Notes: a model not told the origin generated them from the letters alone. A DNA stretch of 64,000 nucleotides from Pradoshia sp. D12 (GCF_008935075.1 NZ_CP044545.1:523501-587500), one strand, 5' to 3'; positions 1 to 8,662 are shown, counted from the first letter of the stretch. Numbers and translations are program-made.

Positions 1-1
1 T

Positions 2-496
2 GCCAGATATCTCATCCAGGACTTCTTCGGAGACTTTATTAAACCTTTGAAACGAACAGATTCTCTTGGGGCTAACATTTTTGCCAGTGCATTAGCCTGC
101 TTTATTTGGGGATATCTATTATTCTCTGGAGATATCAGTTCCGTCTGGGCACTGTTTGGAGTATCCAACCAGTTGATGGCGTCAATCGGATTGATTGTCG
201 GAGCTACAGTTGTTTTGAAAATTGCAGAGAAACGCTGGTATATGCTGACATGCTTAGTCCCATTGGCGTATCTATATGTTACGGTTAATGTGGGTGGATT
301 CTGGATGATTAAGAATGTCTATTTGAATCCGGATGCAGGTGGATATAATGTATTGAACGGTGTTCTATCCATTATCATGCTTGCGTTAGGTGTAGTGATT
401 ATGGTGGCTTCCATCATGAAATGGATTAATCTATCCAAAATACCACAAGCAGAATTGGTTAAACAGTCAGAGGAAGAACTGATGAAAACGATGTGA
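2..496 (+). CDS. cstA: CstA-family carbon starvation transporter, C-terminal part (5' end outside window)
   Basis: This is the last 164 codons of a CstA-family inner-membrane transporter (peptide or pyruvate uptake in characterised members). The frame is open from the first bases of the window, so the start lies upstream. Visible are four or five hydrophobic segments, the stretch SVWALFGVSNQLMAS typical of the CstA C-terminal region, and a short charged cytoplasmic tail. An intrinsic terminator follows directly, so this is the end of a transcript. The family call is firm; the substrate cannot be decided from this fragment. Confidence 0.85.
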   Translation, partial: ARYLIQDFFGDFIKPLKRTDSLGANIFASALACFIWGYLLFSGDISSVWALFGVSNQLMASIGLIVGATVVLKIAEKRWYMLTCLVPLAYLYVTVNVGGFWMIKNVYLNPDAGGYNVLNGVLSIIMLALGVVIMVASIMKWINLSKIPQAELVKQSEEELMKTM

Positions 497-504
497 AAAA
501 TTAG

Positions 505-546
505 CAGGTAAAGGGTCCGAATAAATGGTCTCTTTACCTGTTTTTT
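505..546 (+). terminator. Rho-independent terminator of cstA
   Basis: A perfect 9-bp stem (CAGGTAAAG / CTTTACCTG) is followed by TTTTTT, starting nine bases after the cstA stop codon. Confidence 0.85.
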
Positions 547-561
547 ATGTTTAAAAGCGAA

Positions 562-837
562 TTATTGAAGCTTAACGGAGAGGGATTTTAGGAAAGGAAT
601 GCCCGATAATGTAAGAATCAGTTTTTCCTTTTTTCGTACATTTTTATGAATATAAAATAATACTTGATCGGATGTAATTTGATAATAATGATTCAGAGTT
701 TTAGGTTTACCAGGCAATGCTACAAGTTCTTGAACACCGGGTCCGCAGCAGGCTTTAACATCCAACGTTTTAATGGTTACTTGATCTCCTTTTGATGAAA
801 TCCACTTTTTTGATTCTTCGTCCATTTCAATAATCAT
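562..837 (-). CDS. CC/Se-motif family protein
   Basis: A 91-residue soluble protein with adjacent cysteines (about residues 30-31) in the stretch VKACCGPGVQELV. It resembles the small HesB-like 'CC/Se motif' family, in which some members carry selenocysteine at the second position; here both are ordinary TGC/TGT cysteines. I place the start at the ATG giving MIIEMDEE, because AAGGAGG lies 9-10 bases upstream of it; the earlier TTG overlaps that binding site. It is a single-gene unit convergent with cstA. A metal-binding, Fe-S or redox role is plausible from the cysteine pair but not shown. The family call is moderately sure. Confidence 0.7.
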   Translation of the reverse strand: MIIEMDEESKKWISSKGDQVTIKTLDVKACCGPGVQELVALPGKPKTLNHYYQITSDQVLFYIHKNVRKKEKLILTLSGIPFLKSLSVKLQ

Positions 838-963
838 TTTTGGTGCCTCCTTCAAGTGAGGTATATTCTTAACTATAATGGATGGGATTTTAGTTTCCTA
901 TAAAAATGCATTATAATAGAGTGATATAAGCTTTTTATAGATTGTTGAAGAGAATACAACAGA

Positions 964-1905
964 ATGGGATTGGTGGAGCCAATTTTTATATACACATATG
1001 CATGCAGTTCAGAGGAAGAACCTTTATGCAAAATGGAATTCAGGGCGTTGTTTGATATGAATCCTGATGATTTTGTTTTTAAAAGTACAAGAAAAGTCGA
1101 TCCAAGCCGAAGTCCCTTTATTAGGGAAAGAATAGAAGTACTGACCGAAGGGGATAGTTTGGAGGCCCTTTATCACAAGGCAGACAAACTTTCCTTCCCG
1201 GATCAGACATTCAAAACAATCTTTGTGAAAACGAATGATCTAGAGGATAAAGTTAGCTTTAGTCAACGAAGAAAGATTGAACGGGAAATCGGATTAAAAA
1301 TCCAGGGTGAAGCTGATTTGGAGAAGCCGGATATCGTTCTTGGCATCATTACTTGCGGCGGTAAATGGTATGTAGGTATTTATGAAAAAAATGAAGCGAT
1401 CTGGTTGCATCATCAGAAGAAACCACGAGAGTATTCGACAGCTCTCAGTACTAGAATGGCAAGAGCAGTTGCTAATATCGCGGTTCCCAACCCTGTTGGT
1501 GTGAAAGCGATTGACCCATGCTGTGGAATTGGGAATGTATTGGTAGAAGCCTTGTCGATGGGGATTACGATATGTGGACGTGATATCAAGCCATTGCCAG
1601 CTATTGGCGCCAGAGAAAATGTAGCTCATTTTGGATATAGCTGTGATATTGCAATAGGGGCAATTGAGGAAGTTACCGACTATTACGATGCAGCTATTAT
1701 TGATTTACCCTATAATTTATGCCATACAGCGAGCCCGGAGGAACAATTATCCATTTTAACGCATGCCAATCGCATTGCAGACAGAATTGTTGTTGTTACC
1801 GGGGAACGAATTGATGACATGATTAAGGAAGCTGGCTTAACTATACAGGATCGATGTCAAGCGAAGAAGATTGGGTTTACAAGAGAGATTTTGTTATGTA
1901 ATTAG
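964..1905 (+). CDS. TRM11-family SAM-dependent RNA methyltransferase
   Basis: A 313-residue protein with an N-terminal RNA-binding region and a C-terminal Rossmann methyltransferase domain. The SAM-binding motif reads DPCCGIGNVLVEALSMG (about residues 182-198), and the catalytic N6/N2 amino-methylase motif appears as DLPYN (about 257-261), a variant of (D/N)PPY. This layout is that of TRM11/TrmG10-type enzymes, which methylate the N2 of guanosine in tRNA; bacterial members are annotated only at family level. No ribosome binding site is strong here. It is monocistronic and converges with lmrB. Confidence 0.75.
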   Translation: MGLVEPIFIYTYACSSEEEPLCKMEFRALFDMNPDDFVFKSTRKVDPSRSPFIRERIEVLTEGDSLEALYHKADKLSFPDQTFKTIFVKTNDLEDKVSFSQRRKIEREIGLKIQGEADLEKPDIVLGIITCGGKWYVGIYEKNEAIWLHHQKKPREYSTALSTRMARAVANIAVPNPVGVKAIDPCCGIGNVLVEALSMGITICGRDIKPLPAIGARENVAHFGYSCDIAIGAIEEVTDYYDAAIIDLPYNLCHTASPEEQLSILTHANRIADRIVVVTGERIDDMIKEAGLTIQDRCQAKKIGFTREILLCN

Positions 1906-1917
1906 ATTAATAAATAA

Positions 1918-1952
1918 AAAAGAGGGTGGCACCGATTTTGCCACCCTCTTAT
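1918..1952. terminator. Bidirectional terminator between the TRM11-like gene and lmrB
   Basis: An 11-bp stem (AGAGGGTGGCA / TGCCACCCTCT) lies between converging genes. The U-tract is strong on the minus strand (TTTTTTATTTATT), so it mainly serves lmrB. Confidence 0.8.
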
Positions 1953-1963
1953 TCTATATACTT

Positions 1964-3415
1964 TTAAACATCTACACGCTTAACGAAGAAAGAAACTACC
2001 AGTCCGATTATGGAGGCAATTAACGCAAATAGAAAGGCGTTTTGCACACCGGCTGTCAAAGCTTCAGAGGCAGCAAGCGGATTATTGGGGTCAGCCGTAG
2101 CCAAATAGCTTGCCTGGCCAGCGGACATGATGCTGACAGCAATAGCCGTACCGATCGCTCCGGCAATTTGTTGAAGTGTATTCATGACCGCAGCTCCATC
2201 AGGGTAATACTGTCTTGGCAACTGGTTTAAGCCATTTGTTTGCGAAGGCATCATAAGCATGGCAACCCCAATAAACATACATGTGTGTAAGATGATAACT
2301 GTTAGTTGTGAAGTTTCAGTTGATATATTAGTAAATAAGTAAGTAAATATGGTTGTTAATATAAAACCTGGGATAACCAAATATTTTGGCCCGAAGGTAT
2401 CAAATAATTTCCCCGTAATTGGTGACATAATTCCATTCACAATACCGCCAGGCAATAAGACAAGGCCGGCTGCAAAAGCTGACAATAACATTCCGCCCTT
2501 TAAGTACATAGGCAATAGGATTGATGAGGATAAGATGATCATCATACCCAAGAATACCATTAAAAGTCCAATAGAGAACATAGGGAACTTAAATACGCGT
2601 AAATTCAGCATTGGCTGTTCCATTTTAAACTGGCGGAATGAGAATAGGATTAGGCTGAGTACCCCAACAATGATCGGTAAAAGAACTGCTGGGTCGCTCC
2701 ATGAGCCAGCACCCTCCCCGGCACTGCTGAAACCAAAGACGATTCCTCCAAAACCAATGGATGAAAGAATAATAGAAAGAATATCTATCTTGGGTTTTGT
2801 GATGGTTGATACATTTTGCATATAGATGAGACCATATACGAATGTAAAAATTAGCAAAGGTAAGCATAGCCAGAAAATTGATTGCCAACCCAGACTGTCT
2901 ACGATTAATCCTGATAGGGTTGGACCAACAGCAGGTGCAAACATAATGACAAGCCCCATCATCCCCATAATTGTTCCGCGTCTATGAGGTGGGAAAATAA
3001 CCAAAATAACATTTGTCATTAATGGAAGTAAGAGACCTGTTCCTATAGCCTGGATGACACGGGCTAGAAGGAGTATTTCAAAATTAGGTGCCAAAGCTCC
3101 TACTAATGTTCCTGCAATAGAAAAAATGAGGGAGGCACTGAATAGTTGTCTGGTAGTAAACCATTGAAGAAGCAATGCTGTTACAGGCACAAGAATACCA
3201 AGTACTAGTAAGTAGCCGGTTGTTAACCATTGAACGACATGTGGTTCAATGCGAAAGTCCTCCATAATATTGGTGAATGCCATATTTAAGGCAGTTTCAC
3301 TAAAGAGTCCGATAAAAGCACCAATCATTATAGCAATCACGATTGGAAGTGGCTTAATCTGCTTATTTTCTAAGTTTGTAGCATGATTATTACTCAAATA
3401 ATATTCCCCTTTCAT
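1964..3415 (-). CDS. lmrB: DHA2-family MFS multidrug efflux transporter, LmrB-like
   Basis: A 483-residue polytopic membrane protein with about 14 predicted membrane helices, the DHA2 (EmrB/QacA) layout. Motif A-like WLTTGYLLVLGILVP, the drug-antiporter motif C region MFAPAVGPTLSGLIVDS and the RRGTIMGMMG loop are all visible. It should export drugs by proton antiport. The gene starts about 60 bp downstream of an LmrA-type TetR gene on the same strand, with an operator-like palindrome in the gap, matching the lmrAB arrangement of Bacillus subtilis. A second paralogue lies at 19.5-21.0 kb and is at least as similar to B. subtilis LmrB, so the symbol is by operon position. Substrates are unknown. 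Confidence 0.8.
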   Translation of the reverse strand: MKGEYYLSNNHATNLENKQIKPLPIVIAIMIGAFIGLFSETALNMAFTNIMEDFRIEPHVVQWLTTGYLLVLGILVPVTALLLQWFTTRQLFSASLIFSIAGTLVGALAPNFEILLLARVIQAIGTGLLLPLMTNVILVIFPPHRRGTIMGMMGLVIMFAPAVGPTLSGLIVDSLGWQSIFWLCLPLLIFTFVYGLIYMQNVSTITKPKIDILSIILSSIGFGGIVFGFSSAGEGAGSWSDPAVLLPIIVGVLSLILFSFRQFKMEQPMLNLRVFKFPMFSIGLLMVFLGMMIILSSSILLPMYLKGGMLLSAFAAGLVLLPGGIVNGIMSPITGKLFDTFGPKYLVIPGFILTTIFTYLFTNISTETSQLTVIILHTCMFIGVAMLMMPSQTNGLNQLPRQYYPDGAAVMNTLQQIAGAIGTAIAVSIMSAGQASYLATADPNNPLAASEALTAGVQNAFLFALIASIIGLVVSFFVKRVDV

Positions 3416-3428
3416 TATGTATAATTAC

Positions 3429-3440
3429 TAGACCAGTCTA
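3429..3440. promoter_or_regulatory. Predicted LmrA operator upstream of lmrB
   Basis: The palindrome TAGACCAGTCTA, flanked by TATATA, sits between the regulator and the transporter. The same TAGACCAGTC core recurs upstream of lmrA. It matches the known style of LmrA/YxaF boxes (core near AGACCRGTCT). Confidence 0.6.
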
Positions 3441-3473
3441 TATAATATGCTGATTAAGGATATACATCTTTGC

Positions 3474-4043
3474 TTATTTCTTTATTATATCGGGCAGACA
3501 TTTAGAGATGTTTAGTAAAGGCTGTCCATTTAAATTGGTTAGCGACCGGGTGATGGCTCCTTCTATCATTGAATTAACCAATAGACTTAAACGGTGCGCT
3601 TTTTCTGGTTCAAAGCCATCTTGAAGCATTTTATCATAATAAAGTGTTTCCCAGCCTTCAAATGCTGCCTTGCACGCTTTGCGTAAAGGTTCGCTCATTA
3701 AGGAAGTTTCCGCTGCCAATAATCCAATTGGTAAACCTTCAAAAAGGTCATTTTCATTGAAATGTTGAGCGATTTTTTTAATATGATATTGGAATGCCTC
3801 TAAGGCATGATCATACTGATTCATGGCCAGCTTAATATCATTTTCAATTTGAACGGCCATTTTATTGACTGCTTCTACGGCCAGTTGTTCTTTACCATCA
3901 GGGAAGTGATAATATAAAGACCCTTTAGGGGCACCGCTTTCTTTCAGAATTTGATTTAAGCCTGTTGCATGATATCCCTGTATGTTGAAAAGGCGAGTAG
4001 CAGCCTCTAAAATTTTTTGACGCGAGTCCATTTTTGCACTCAC
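3474..4043 (-). CDS. lmrA: TetR-family repressor, LmrA/YxaF type
   Basis: A 189-residue regulator. The N-terminal TetR helix-turn-helix (about residues 8-55) contains GYHATGLNQILKESG followed by APKGSLYYHFPDGKEQL, nearly the wording of B. subtilis LmrA. The C-terminal ligand domain ends in the LmrA-like stretch EGAITRSLTNLNGQPLL. It should repress itself and the following efflux gene, released by drug binding. A sigma-A promoter and an operator-like site lie just upstream. Family and pairing are secure; the inducers are unknown. Confidence 0.85.
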   Translation of the reverse strand: MSAKMDSRQKILEAATRLFNIQGYHATGLNQILKESGAPKGSLYYHFPDGKEQLAVEAVNKMAVQIENDIKLAMNQYDHALEAFQYHIKKIAQHFNENDLFEGLPIGLLAAETSLMSEPLRKACKAAFEGWETLYYDKMLQDGFEPEKAHRLSLLVNSMIEGAITRSLTNLNGQPLLNISKCLPDIIKK

Positions 4044-4065
4044 ATGAAATCCCTCTTTTCAAGTA

Positions 4066-4085
4066 TAATGACTGGTCTATATAAA
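4066..4085. promoter_or_regulatory. Predicted LmrA operator upstream of lmrA
   Basis: On the minus strand TATATAGACCAGTCATTATA lies just downstream of the predicted transcription start and shares the TAGACCAGTC core with the site at 3429-3440. Confidence 0.6.
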
Positions 4086-4099
4086 TGAGTGACTGTTTT

Positions 4100-4129
4100 A
4101 TTCTATAAGATGGCTGTATTTTATGTCAA
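4100..4129 (-). promoter_or_regulatory. Sigma-A promoter of lmrA
   Basis: On the minus strand a perfect -35 TTGACA (4124-4129) and -10 TAGAAT (4100-4105) are separated by 18 bp. The predicted start falls just upstream of the operator at 4066-4085. Confidence 0.65.
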
Positions 4130-4240
4130 TCATTCGTTGCAGGTATATATTTTCGAGAGTAGATAGATTAGAAAGGGTGGTTGAGGTAATAAATTAGTTC
4201 TTCCAATGAAAAGAGATGAGTAGATGGGGTTGTAATAGAA

Positions 4241-4266
4241 ATGGTCCCTTAAGGCTAAGGGACCAT
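4241..4266 (-). terminator. Terminator of the small DUF2628-like gene
   Basis: A perfect 11-bp stem (ATGGTCCCTTA / TAAGGGACCAT) lies just past the stop codon of the minus-strand gene; the following T-rich stretch is short (TTCTATT). Confidence 0.7.
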
Positions 4267-4273
4267 CATAACT

Positions 4274-4582
4274 TTAAGCAGCTAATAGCTGTTTCTTGAT
4301 TAATATTTCTCGATCGGCAGCATAAACAGGGCGATAGCCGTTTGTAATTAGGTTTTTAATATAGATTTTATTATAGATAAAGGCGAAAACGCCGCTTGTT
4401 AGCAATGCGCCTAATCCAAATAGAAAAAGATTGATTGTGATGGATATACCAAGCATAATAATCGCCCATTTATAGTCTTTGCGAAATAAAGCAGGGAATA
4501 TTCCAAAAAAGAGAGTAGTCCAACTGAAGCCAAGCTTGACCTCTTTTATAATGCCATCCTTGTTTATTAGAGATATTTTCAT
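4274..4582 (-). CDS. Small membrane protein, DUF2628/HrgC-like
   Basis: A 102-residue protein. The central part has about three hydrophobic segments and the stretch GFSWTTLFFGIFPALFRKDY, characteristic of small DUF2628-like membrane proteins found widely in Firmicutes and phages. The C-terminal 30 residues are polar and probably cytoplasmic. It is a single-gene unit with its own terminator and no functional clue from its neighbours. No biochemical role is known for the family, so only the family resemblance is claimed. Confidence 0.6.
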   Translation of the reverse strand: MKISLINKDGIIKEVKLGFSWTTLFFGIFPALFRKDYKWAIIMLGISITINLFLFGLGALLTSGVFAFIYNKIYIKNLITNGYRPVYAADREILIKKQLLAA

Positions 4583-4778
4583 ACAATCACTCCTGGTTCA
4601 TATAGTTCCATCATAAAAGAATTTTTAAAATGAATACATGGTAGTTTATAGAAGCATGTGTATGGTATGCAGATAATTTGAGTAATAGGGAAATATCTAT
4701 CATATAGGATAAAGGGCCGAACAGAATGAGGGGAATGGTAGGTATAGGAGCTCTTACTTTGGCAAACTCATAATAAGA

Positions 4779-4813
4779 AAAACGGACAGCGACTAGAACT
4801 CGCTGTCCGTTTC
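4779..4813 (-). terminator. Terminator of the qoxABCD operon
   Basis: On the minus strand a 12-bp stem (AACGGACAGCGA / TCGCTGTCCGTT) is followed by TTTTTCTTATT, 19-50 bases after the qoxD stop. Confidence 0.85.
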
Positions 4814-4831
4814 GTATAGCTGTATCGATTT

Positions 4832-5113
4832 TTACCAATCCCAAAGCAAGACGAACATGGAACCGAAGATGGTAACTAGGGCTACAAATAATGCATAAAG
4901 GATATTGGTATAGAGTGTTCTTCTTTCCTTGGATTCATTAATATGCATGAACAGGAATATCTGCAAACTTGCTTGTAAGCCAGCTGTGATAAGCAAAATA
5001 GCCATTTTAAATCCAAATGATATCTCCAGGAAAAGAACTAATAATGCTGCCACTGTTAGAGCGATGGATGATAAAAATCCTATGATATGCTCTTTAGGGA
5101 ATAACTTAGCCAT
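4832..5113 (-). CDS. qoxD: Cytochrome aa3 quinol oxidase subunit IV
   Basis: A 93-residue membrane protein with three hydrophobic helices; the central helix pattern QASLQIFLFMHINES is typical of subunit IV (CyoD/QoxD). It is an accessory subunit that helps stabilise CuB in the oxidase. It is the last gene of the qox operon, one base downstream of qoxC, and is followed by a strong terminator. Length and position match QoxD. Confidence 0.92.
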   Translation of the reverse strand: MAKLFPKEHIIGFLSSIALTVAALLVLFLEISFGFKMAILLITAGLQASLQIFLFMHINESKERRTLYTNILYALFVALVTIFGSMFVLLWDW

Positions 5114-5114
5114 T

Positions 5115-5711
5115 TTACATCAGTCCTTTCAGGTAGACGAAGCTGAAGATGAAAATCCAAACAACGTCCAGGAAGTGCCAGTACAGTGAAAAAATAAATG
5201 CTTTATTGGCAGTAAGGTGATTAATTCCGCGTCTGCTCACTTGAATCAGAATAGCGATTCCCCATAGAATGCCTCCGGTTACGTGGGCTCCGTGTGTTCC
5301 AAGCAATGTAAGTAATGCAGAAGTGAAGCCGCTTGTTTGGATGGAAGCTCCTTCGTGTACATAATGGAAGAACTCATAAATTTCAATGCCTAGGAAGGCT
5401 AATCCAAGGACAAGCGTAATCGAGAACATAACCATCATTGCTTTTTTCATGCCCATCCGCATAGCGTGAATCGCGATCCCAATCGTAAAACTACTTGCCA
5501 AAAGAATAAAGGTTTCAGCTAAAACCCCACCAAGAGCGAAGATATCGCTCCCGGAAGGCCCATCACCTGTACGATTTTCCAGTACAAAGTAGACAGTAAA
5601 CAGTGTAGCGAATAATACGATCTCTGCTCCAAGGAAAATCCAGAAGCCCAGTATCTTAAGCTGATTTTGTTCAGTACTATATTCCAATGGTTGAGAGGCA
5701 TCTAATTTCAT
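5115..5711 (-). CDS. qoxC: Cytochrome aa3 quinol oxidase subunit III
   Basis: A 198-residue protein with five membrane helices of the cytochrome c oxidase III family. Diagnostic stretches are LGFWIFLGAEIVLFATLF near the N-terminus, GTHGAHVTGGILWG, and YWHFLDVVWIFIFSFVY at the C-terminus. It forms part of the menaquinol-oxidising aa3 terminal oxidase. Its start codon overlaps the end of qoxB by four bases (ATGA-type coupling). Confidence 0.93.
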   Translation of the reverse strand: MKLDASQPLEYSTEQNQLKILGFWIFLGAEIVLFATLFTVYFVLENRTGDGPSGSDIFALGGVLAETFILLASSFTIGIAIHAMRMGMKKAMMVMFSITLVLGLAFLGIEIYEFFHYVHEGASIQTSGFTSALLTLLGTHGAHVTGGILWGIAILIQVSRRGINHLTANKAFIFSLYWHFLDVVWIFIFSFVYLKGLM

Positions 5712-7654
5712 TCTGTCTCACCTCGCAATTTTCTTTCTTCTTCTTCAATTTCTTTCACAGATATATGGAACCCATGATCATCATTGAAGGAACGTACAAA
5801 CATCAAATAGATAATTGGAACCGCAGCGATAATGGCTGGAATCCACATACTAAATACCATAAAGAATCCCCAGAAGAAGAAGGCCACTGCCATTAGAAAC
5901 GGTTTAAAGTCACTGCTAGGCATGTGTATTTCTTCGATTTTTCGTGTGAACAGATTATGTGTACCTTTTTTGTGATCCCACCAGGAATCTACAGAATCCA
6001 CTTCAGGAGTAATGGCAAAGTTATAGGCTGGAACAGGTGTTTTCGTTGCCCATTCCAATGTACGGCCACCCCATGGATCTGAGTCTCCTTTTAGTCTTGG
6101 AGCATAACGGAAGCTCCAGTAGAAGCTATAAACGAGAACGATGAATCCAATTGCTAAACCGACAGCACCTAATGATGCGATAAGGTTCAATGGTCCATAC
6201 CCAGTTTCTTCAGAGTACGTATACATTCTTCGGTTCATCCCTTTAAGTCCCAATGCGAATAGAGGCAGGAATGTGACATTGAATGAAATAGAAATAATCC
6301 AGAATGCGATTTTTCCTAATTTCTCGTCTAATTTAAATCCAAAGATTTTAGGGAACCAGAAATACATACCCGCAAGTACCCCAAACACTGTACCCGGTAT
6401 TAAAACATAGTGGAAATGGGCTACCAAGAACATTGTATTATGATATTGATAATCCGCACTTGCCATCGCTAGCATAACCCCTGTGACTCCACCAAAGGTG
6501 AAGATTGGTATGAATGCCAGGGCATACAGCATTGGCGTGGTAATTTCAATTTTTCCTTTATACATCGTAAGGAGCCAGTTAAATATCTTAACTCCTGTAG
6601 GTACAGCGATTAACATCGTAGTAATCGAGAAGAAGCTGTTTGCCATGGCACCTTGACCCATCGTATAGAAATGGTGAACCCATACAGTAAAGGATAGGGC
6701 AGAGATGGCAAGCATACTGAACACCATTGATTTGTATCCATACAGATTTTTTCTCGCGAATGTTGAAATAACCTCACTGAATATACCAAAGGCAGGAAGA
6801 ATAACGATATATACTTCAGGATGGCCCCATACCCAGAACAGGTTAGCCCAAAGCATATCCATTCCGCCATCTTGCATAGTGAAAAATTGTGTACCAAACA
6901 AACGGTCAAACATCATTAAGGCAAGAGCTACTGTTAAAACAGGGAAAGCAAAAACGATAATGATGCTAGTGATTAAAATAGACCATGTGAACATTGGCAT
7001 TTTCCATAGAGTCATACCAGGTGCTCTCATTTTTAAAATTGTAACGATAAAATTAACACCCGTTAGCAGCGTCCCAATACCGGCAATCTGAATCGCAATA
7101 CTGTAGTAGTTATTCCCCACAGTAGGGCTGAATTCTATACCTGCAAGCGGGAAGTAGGCTGACCATCCGGCATCCGGTGATCCACCAATAACGAACGAGA
7201 TATTAAATAACATTGCTCCGGCAAAAAATAACCAGAAGCTGATTGCATTTAAATAAGGGAAAGCAACGTCACGCGCCCCAATTTGAAGAGGCACTACAAT
7301 ATTCATTAAACCAATGATAAATGGCATTGCCATAAATAAAATCATAACCACGCCATGCGTTGTAAAGATTTCGTTATAATGCTGTGCATCAAGCAGTCCG
7401 TTTTCAGGCCTAGCCAACTGGCCACGCATTAATAAACCATCAACACCGCCGCGGAATAACATAACTAAAGCACAGAGAATGTACATAACCCCAATACGTT
7501 TATGATCAACAGTGGTAAGCCATTCATCTTTAAGCCAGCGCCATTTCTTAAAATAAGTCAGGCCGATAACAATAGCCAGCGAAACGGCGACAATACTTAC
7601 CATTGCGCCATAGATTAACGGGCCACCATGTACTATAAATTTATCCCAATCCAA
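5708..7654 (-). CDS. qoxB: Cytochrome aa3 quinol oxidase subunit I
   Basis: The 648-residue catalytic subunit of the proton-pumping quinol oxidase. Metal ligands are all visible: the low-spin heme ligand H100 in TTHGVVMILF, the CuB ligand H278 with the cross-linked Y282 in WGHPEVY, the CuB histidine pair H327-H328 in WVHHFYTMG, and the heme ligands H413 and H415 in VAHFHYVLIPG. Length and the extra N-terminal helix match QoxB/CyoB rather than CtaD. It reduces oxygen to water in the cytoplasmic membrane. The gene lies between qoxA (33-bp gap) and qoxC (overlap). Confidence 0.97.
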   Translation of the reverse strand: MDWDKFIVHGGPLIYGAMVSIVAVSLAIVIGLTYFKKWRWLKDEWLTTVDHKRIGVMYILCALVMLFRGGVDGLLMRGQLARPENGLLDAQHYNEIFTTHGVVMILFMAMPFIIGLMNIVVPLQIGARDVAFPYLNAISFWLFFAGAMLFNISFVIGGSPDAGWSAYFPLAGIEFSPTVGNNYYSIAIQIAGIGTLLTGVNFIVTILKMRAPGMTLWKMPMFTWSILITSIIIVFAFPVLTVALALMMFDRLFGTQFFTMQDGGMDMLWANLFWVWGHPEVYIVILPAFGIFSEVISTFARKNLYGYKSMVFSMLAISALSFTVWVHHFYTMGQGAMANSFFSITTMLIAVPTGVKIFNWLLTMYKGKIEITTPMLYALAFIPIFTFGGVTGVMLAMASADYQYHNTMFLVAHFHYVLIPGTVFGVLAGMYFWFPKIFGFKLDEKLGKIAFWIISISFNVTFLPLFALGLKGMNRRMYTYSEETGYGPLNLIASLGAVGLAIGFIVLVYSFYWSFRYAPRLKGDSDPWGGRTLEWATKTPVPAYNFAITPEVDSVDSWWDHKKGTHNLFTRKIEEIHMPSSDFKPFLMAVAFFFWGFFMVFSMWIPAIIAAVPIIYLMFVRSFNDDHGFHISVKEIEEEERKLRGETE

Positions 7655-7687
7655 GGTTGTAACTCCTTTCTTATGAAAGCTTTAATT

Positions 7688-8620
7688 TTAATGATTTGAA
7701 TGATCTTCGTGCTCTGTATTACCTTTTTCTGTATCTTCATCAAACGTGTTGTCTGCATCATCGCTCTCGTTTGATGGAGATGGCTCAGAACCATGATGAT
7801 GTCCTTCAGGTGGAGGGCTGAAATCCAAGTGAGTAGAAGAATATGATTGTCTGCCGACGTGTGCTGTATCAAGCAGCTTTTCAAATTTTTCTTCTGTTAA
7901 CTTGCCTTCATTTGCTTTTACTTCACTAACCCATTCTTCGAAATCATCTGGAGTCATAGACAGTGCTTCAAAATCCATATGGGCGTAACCTTCACCACTG
8001 AAGTTTGCATTTCTCCCCATCATGGAAGCAGGTGTTTCAGCTACAAAATTTAATTTTGTTACCATGTCACTCATGGCGTATTTCTGGCCACCGAGCTGTG
8101 GAATCCAGAAGCTTGTAATTGGTCCGTATGAATATAGACGGAATTCTACTACTCTATTAGTTGGAATGTTTACATAGTTAACCGTTTCAATACCTTGCTC
8201 TGGATAACTGAAATGCCATTTCCAGTTTGAAGAAGCTGCGTAGATAACCAATGGTTTTTGATCTTCATAGCCTTTTGGCTTTCCTTCTACTTCAAATGTA
8301 GTTTTAACTGTGACTACAGCTAATATGGCTACAATAATAATTGGTATGACTGTCCATGTTATTTCAAGCGCCTTGCTGCCTTCCATATGTGGCGGCTCGT
8401 AATCTTTTGGAGCTTTGGATGCTCGGTATTTATATAAAATAACGATAAAAAGTACATATACTACAAGCACAACAGCTGCCATTAAAGCCATTGAGAAAAG
8501 AATGGCATTGGATTGTGTTTTTGCAACAGGACCATTTGTGTCGAATACAACCCAGTCACATCCCGCTAACATAAGAATAGACGCCATCATGGAACTCAAA
8601 AGTGCCCATTTTTTATTCAT
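7688..8620 (-). CDS. qoxA: Cytochrome aa3 quinol oxidase subunit II (lipoprotein)
   Basis: A 310-residue subunit II. A lipoprotein signal peptide ends in LMLAGC (lipidated C21), then two membrane helices and a cupredoxin-like domain. The CuA site of cytochrome c oxidases is absent: the equivalent region reads GRNANFSGEGYAHMDFEALS with no cysteines, which marks a quinol rather than cytochrome c oxidase. The last 50 residues are unusual: a His/Asp/Glu/Ser-rich tail (PPPEGHHHGSEPSPS onward) that could bind metal but may be disordered. It is the first gene of qoxABCD, with a long leader upstream. Confidence 0.95.
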   Translation of the reverse strand: MNKKWALLSSMMASILMLAGCDWVVFDTNGPVAKTQSNAILFSMALMAAVVLVVYVLFIVILYKYRASKAPKDYEPPHMEGSKALEITWTVIPIIIVAILAVVTVKTTFEVEGKPKGYEDQKPLVIYAASSNWKWHFSYPEQGIETVNYVNIPTNRVVEFRLYSYGPITSFWIPQLGGQKYAMSDMVTKLNFVAETPASMMGRNANFSGEGYAHMDFEALSMTPDDFEEWVSEVKANEGKLTEEKFEKLLDTAHVGRQSYSSTHLDFSPPPEGHHHGSEPSPSNESDDADNTFDEDTEKGNTEHEDHSNH

Positions 8621-8662
8621 ATTTTTCCCCTTCCTAATGTAATAAGTAAATTTAAGCTATGT

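Noticed and set aside
1921-1935. AGGGTGGCACCG resembles the conserved T-box sequence
   Set aside because: It is the arm of a terminator between converging genes, there is no specifier structure, and no amino-acid gene follows on the plus strand.
4611-4844. 77-codon minus-strand frame downstream of qoxD
   Set aside because: It overlaps the qoxD end and contains the operon terminator; no ribosome binding site and no protein-like family wording.
6705-7091. Long plus-strand frame opposite qoxB
   Set aside because: It is the antisense shadow of a conserved oxidase subunit; other antisense frames opposite bpr, the SulP gene and the efflux pumps were dismissed for the same reason.
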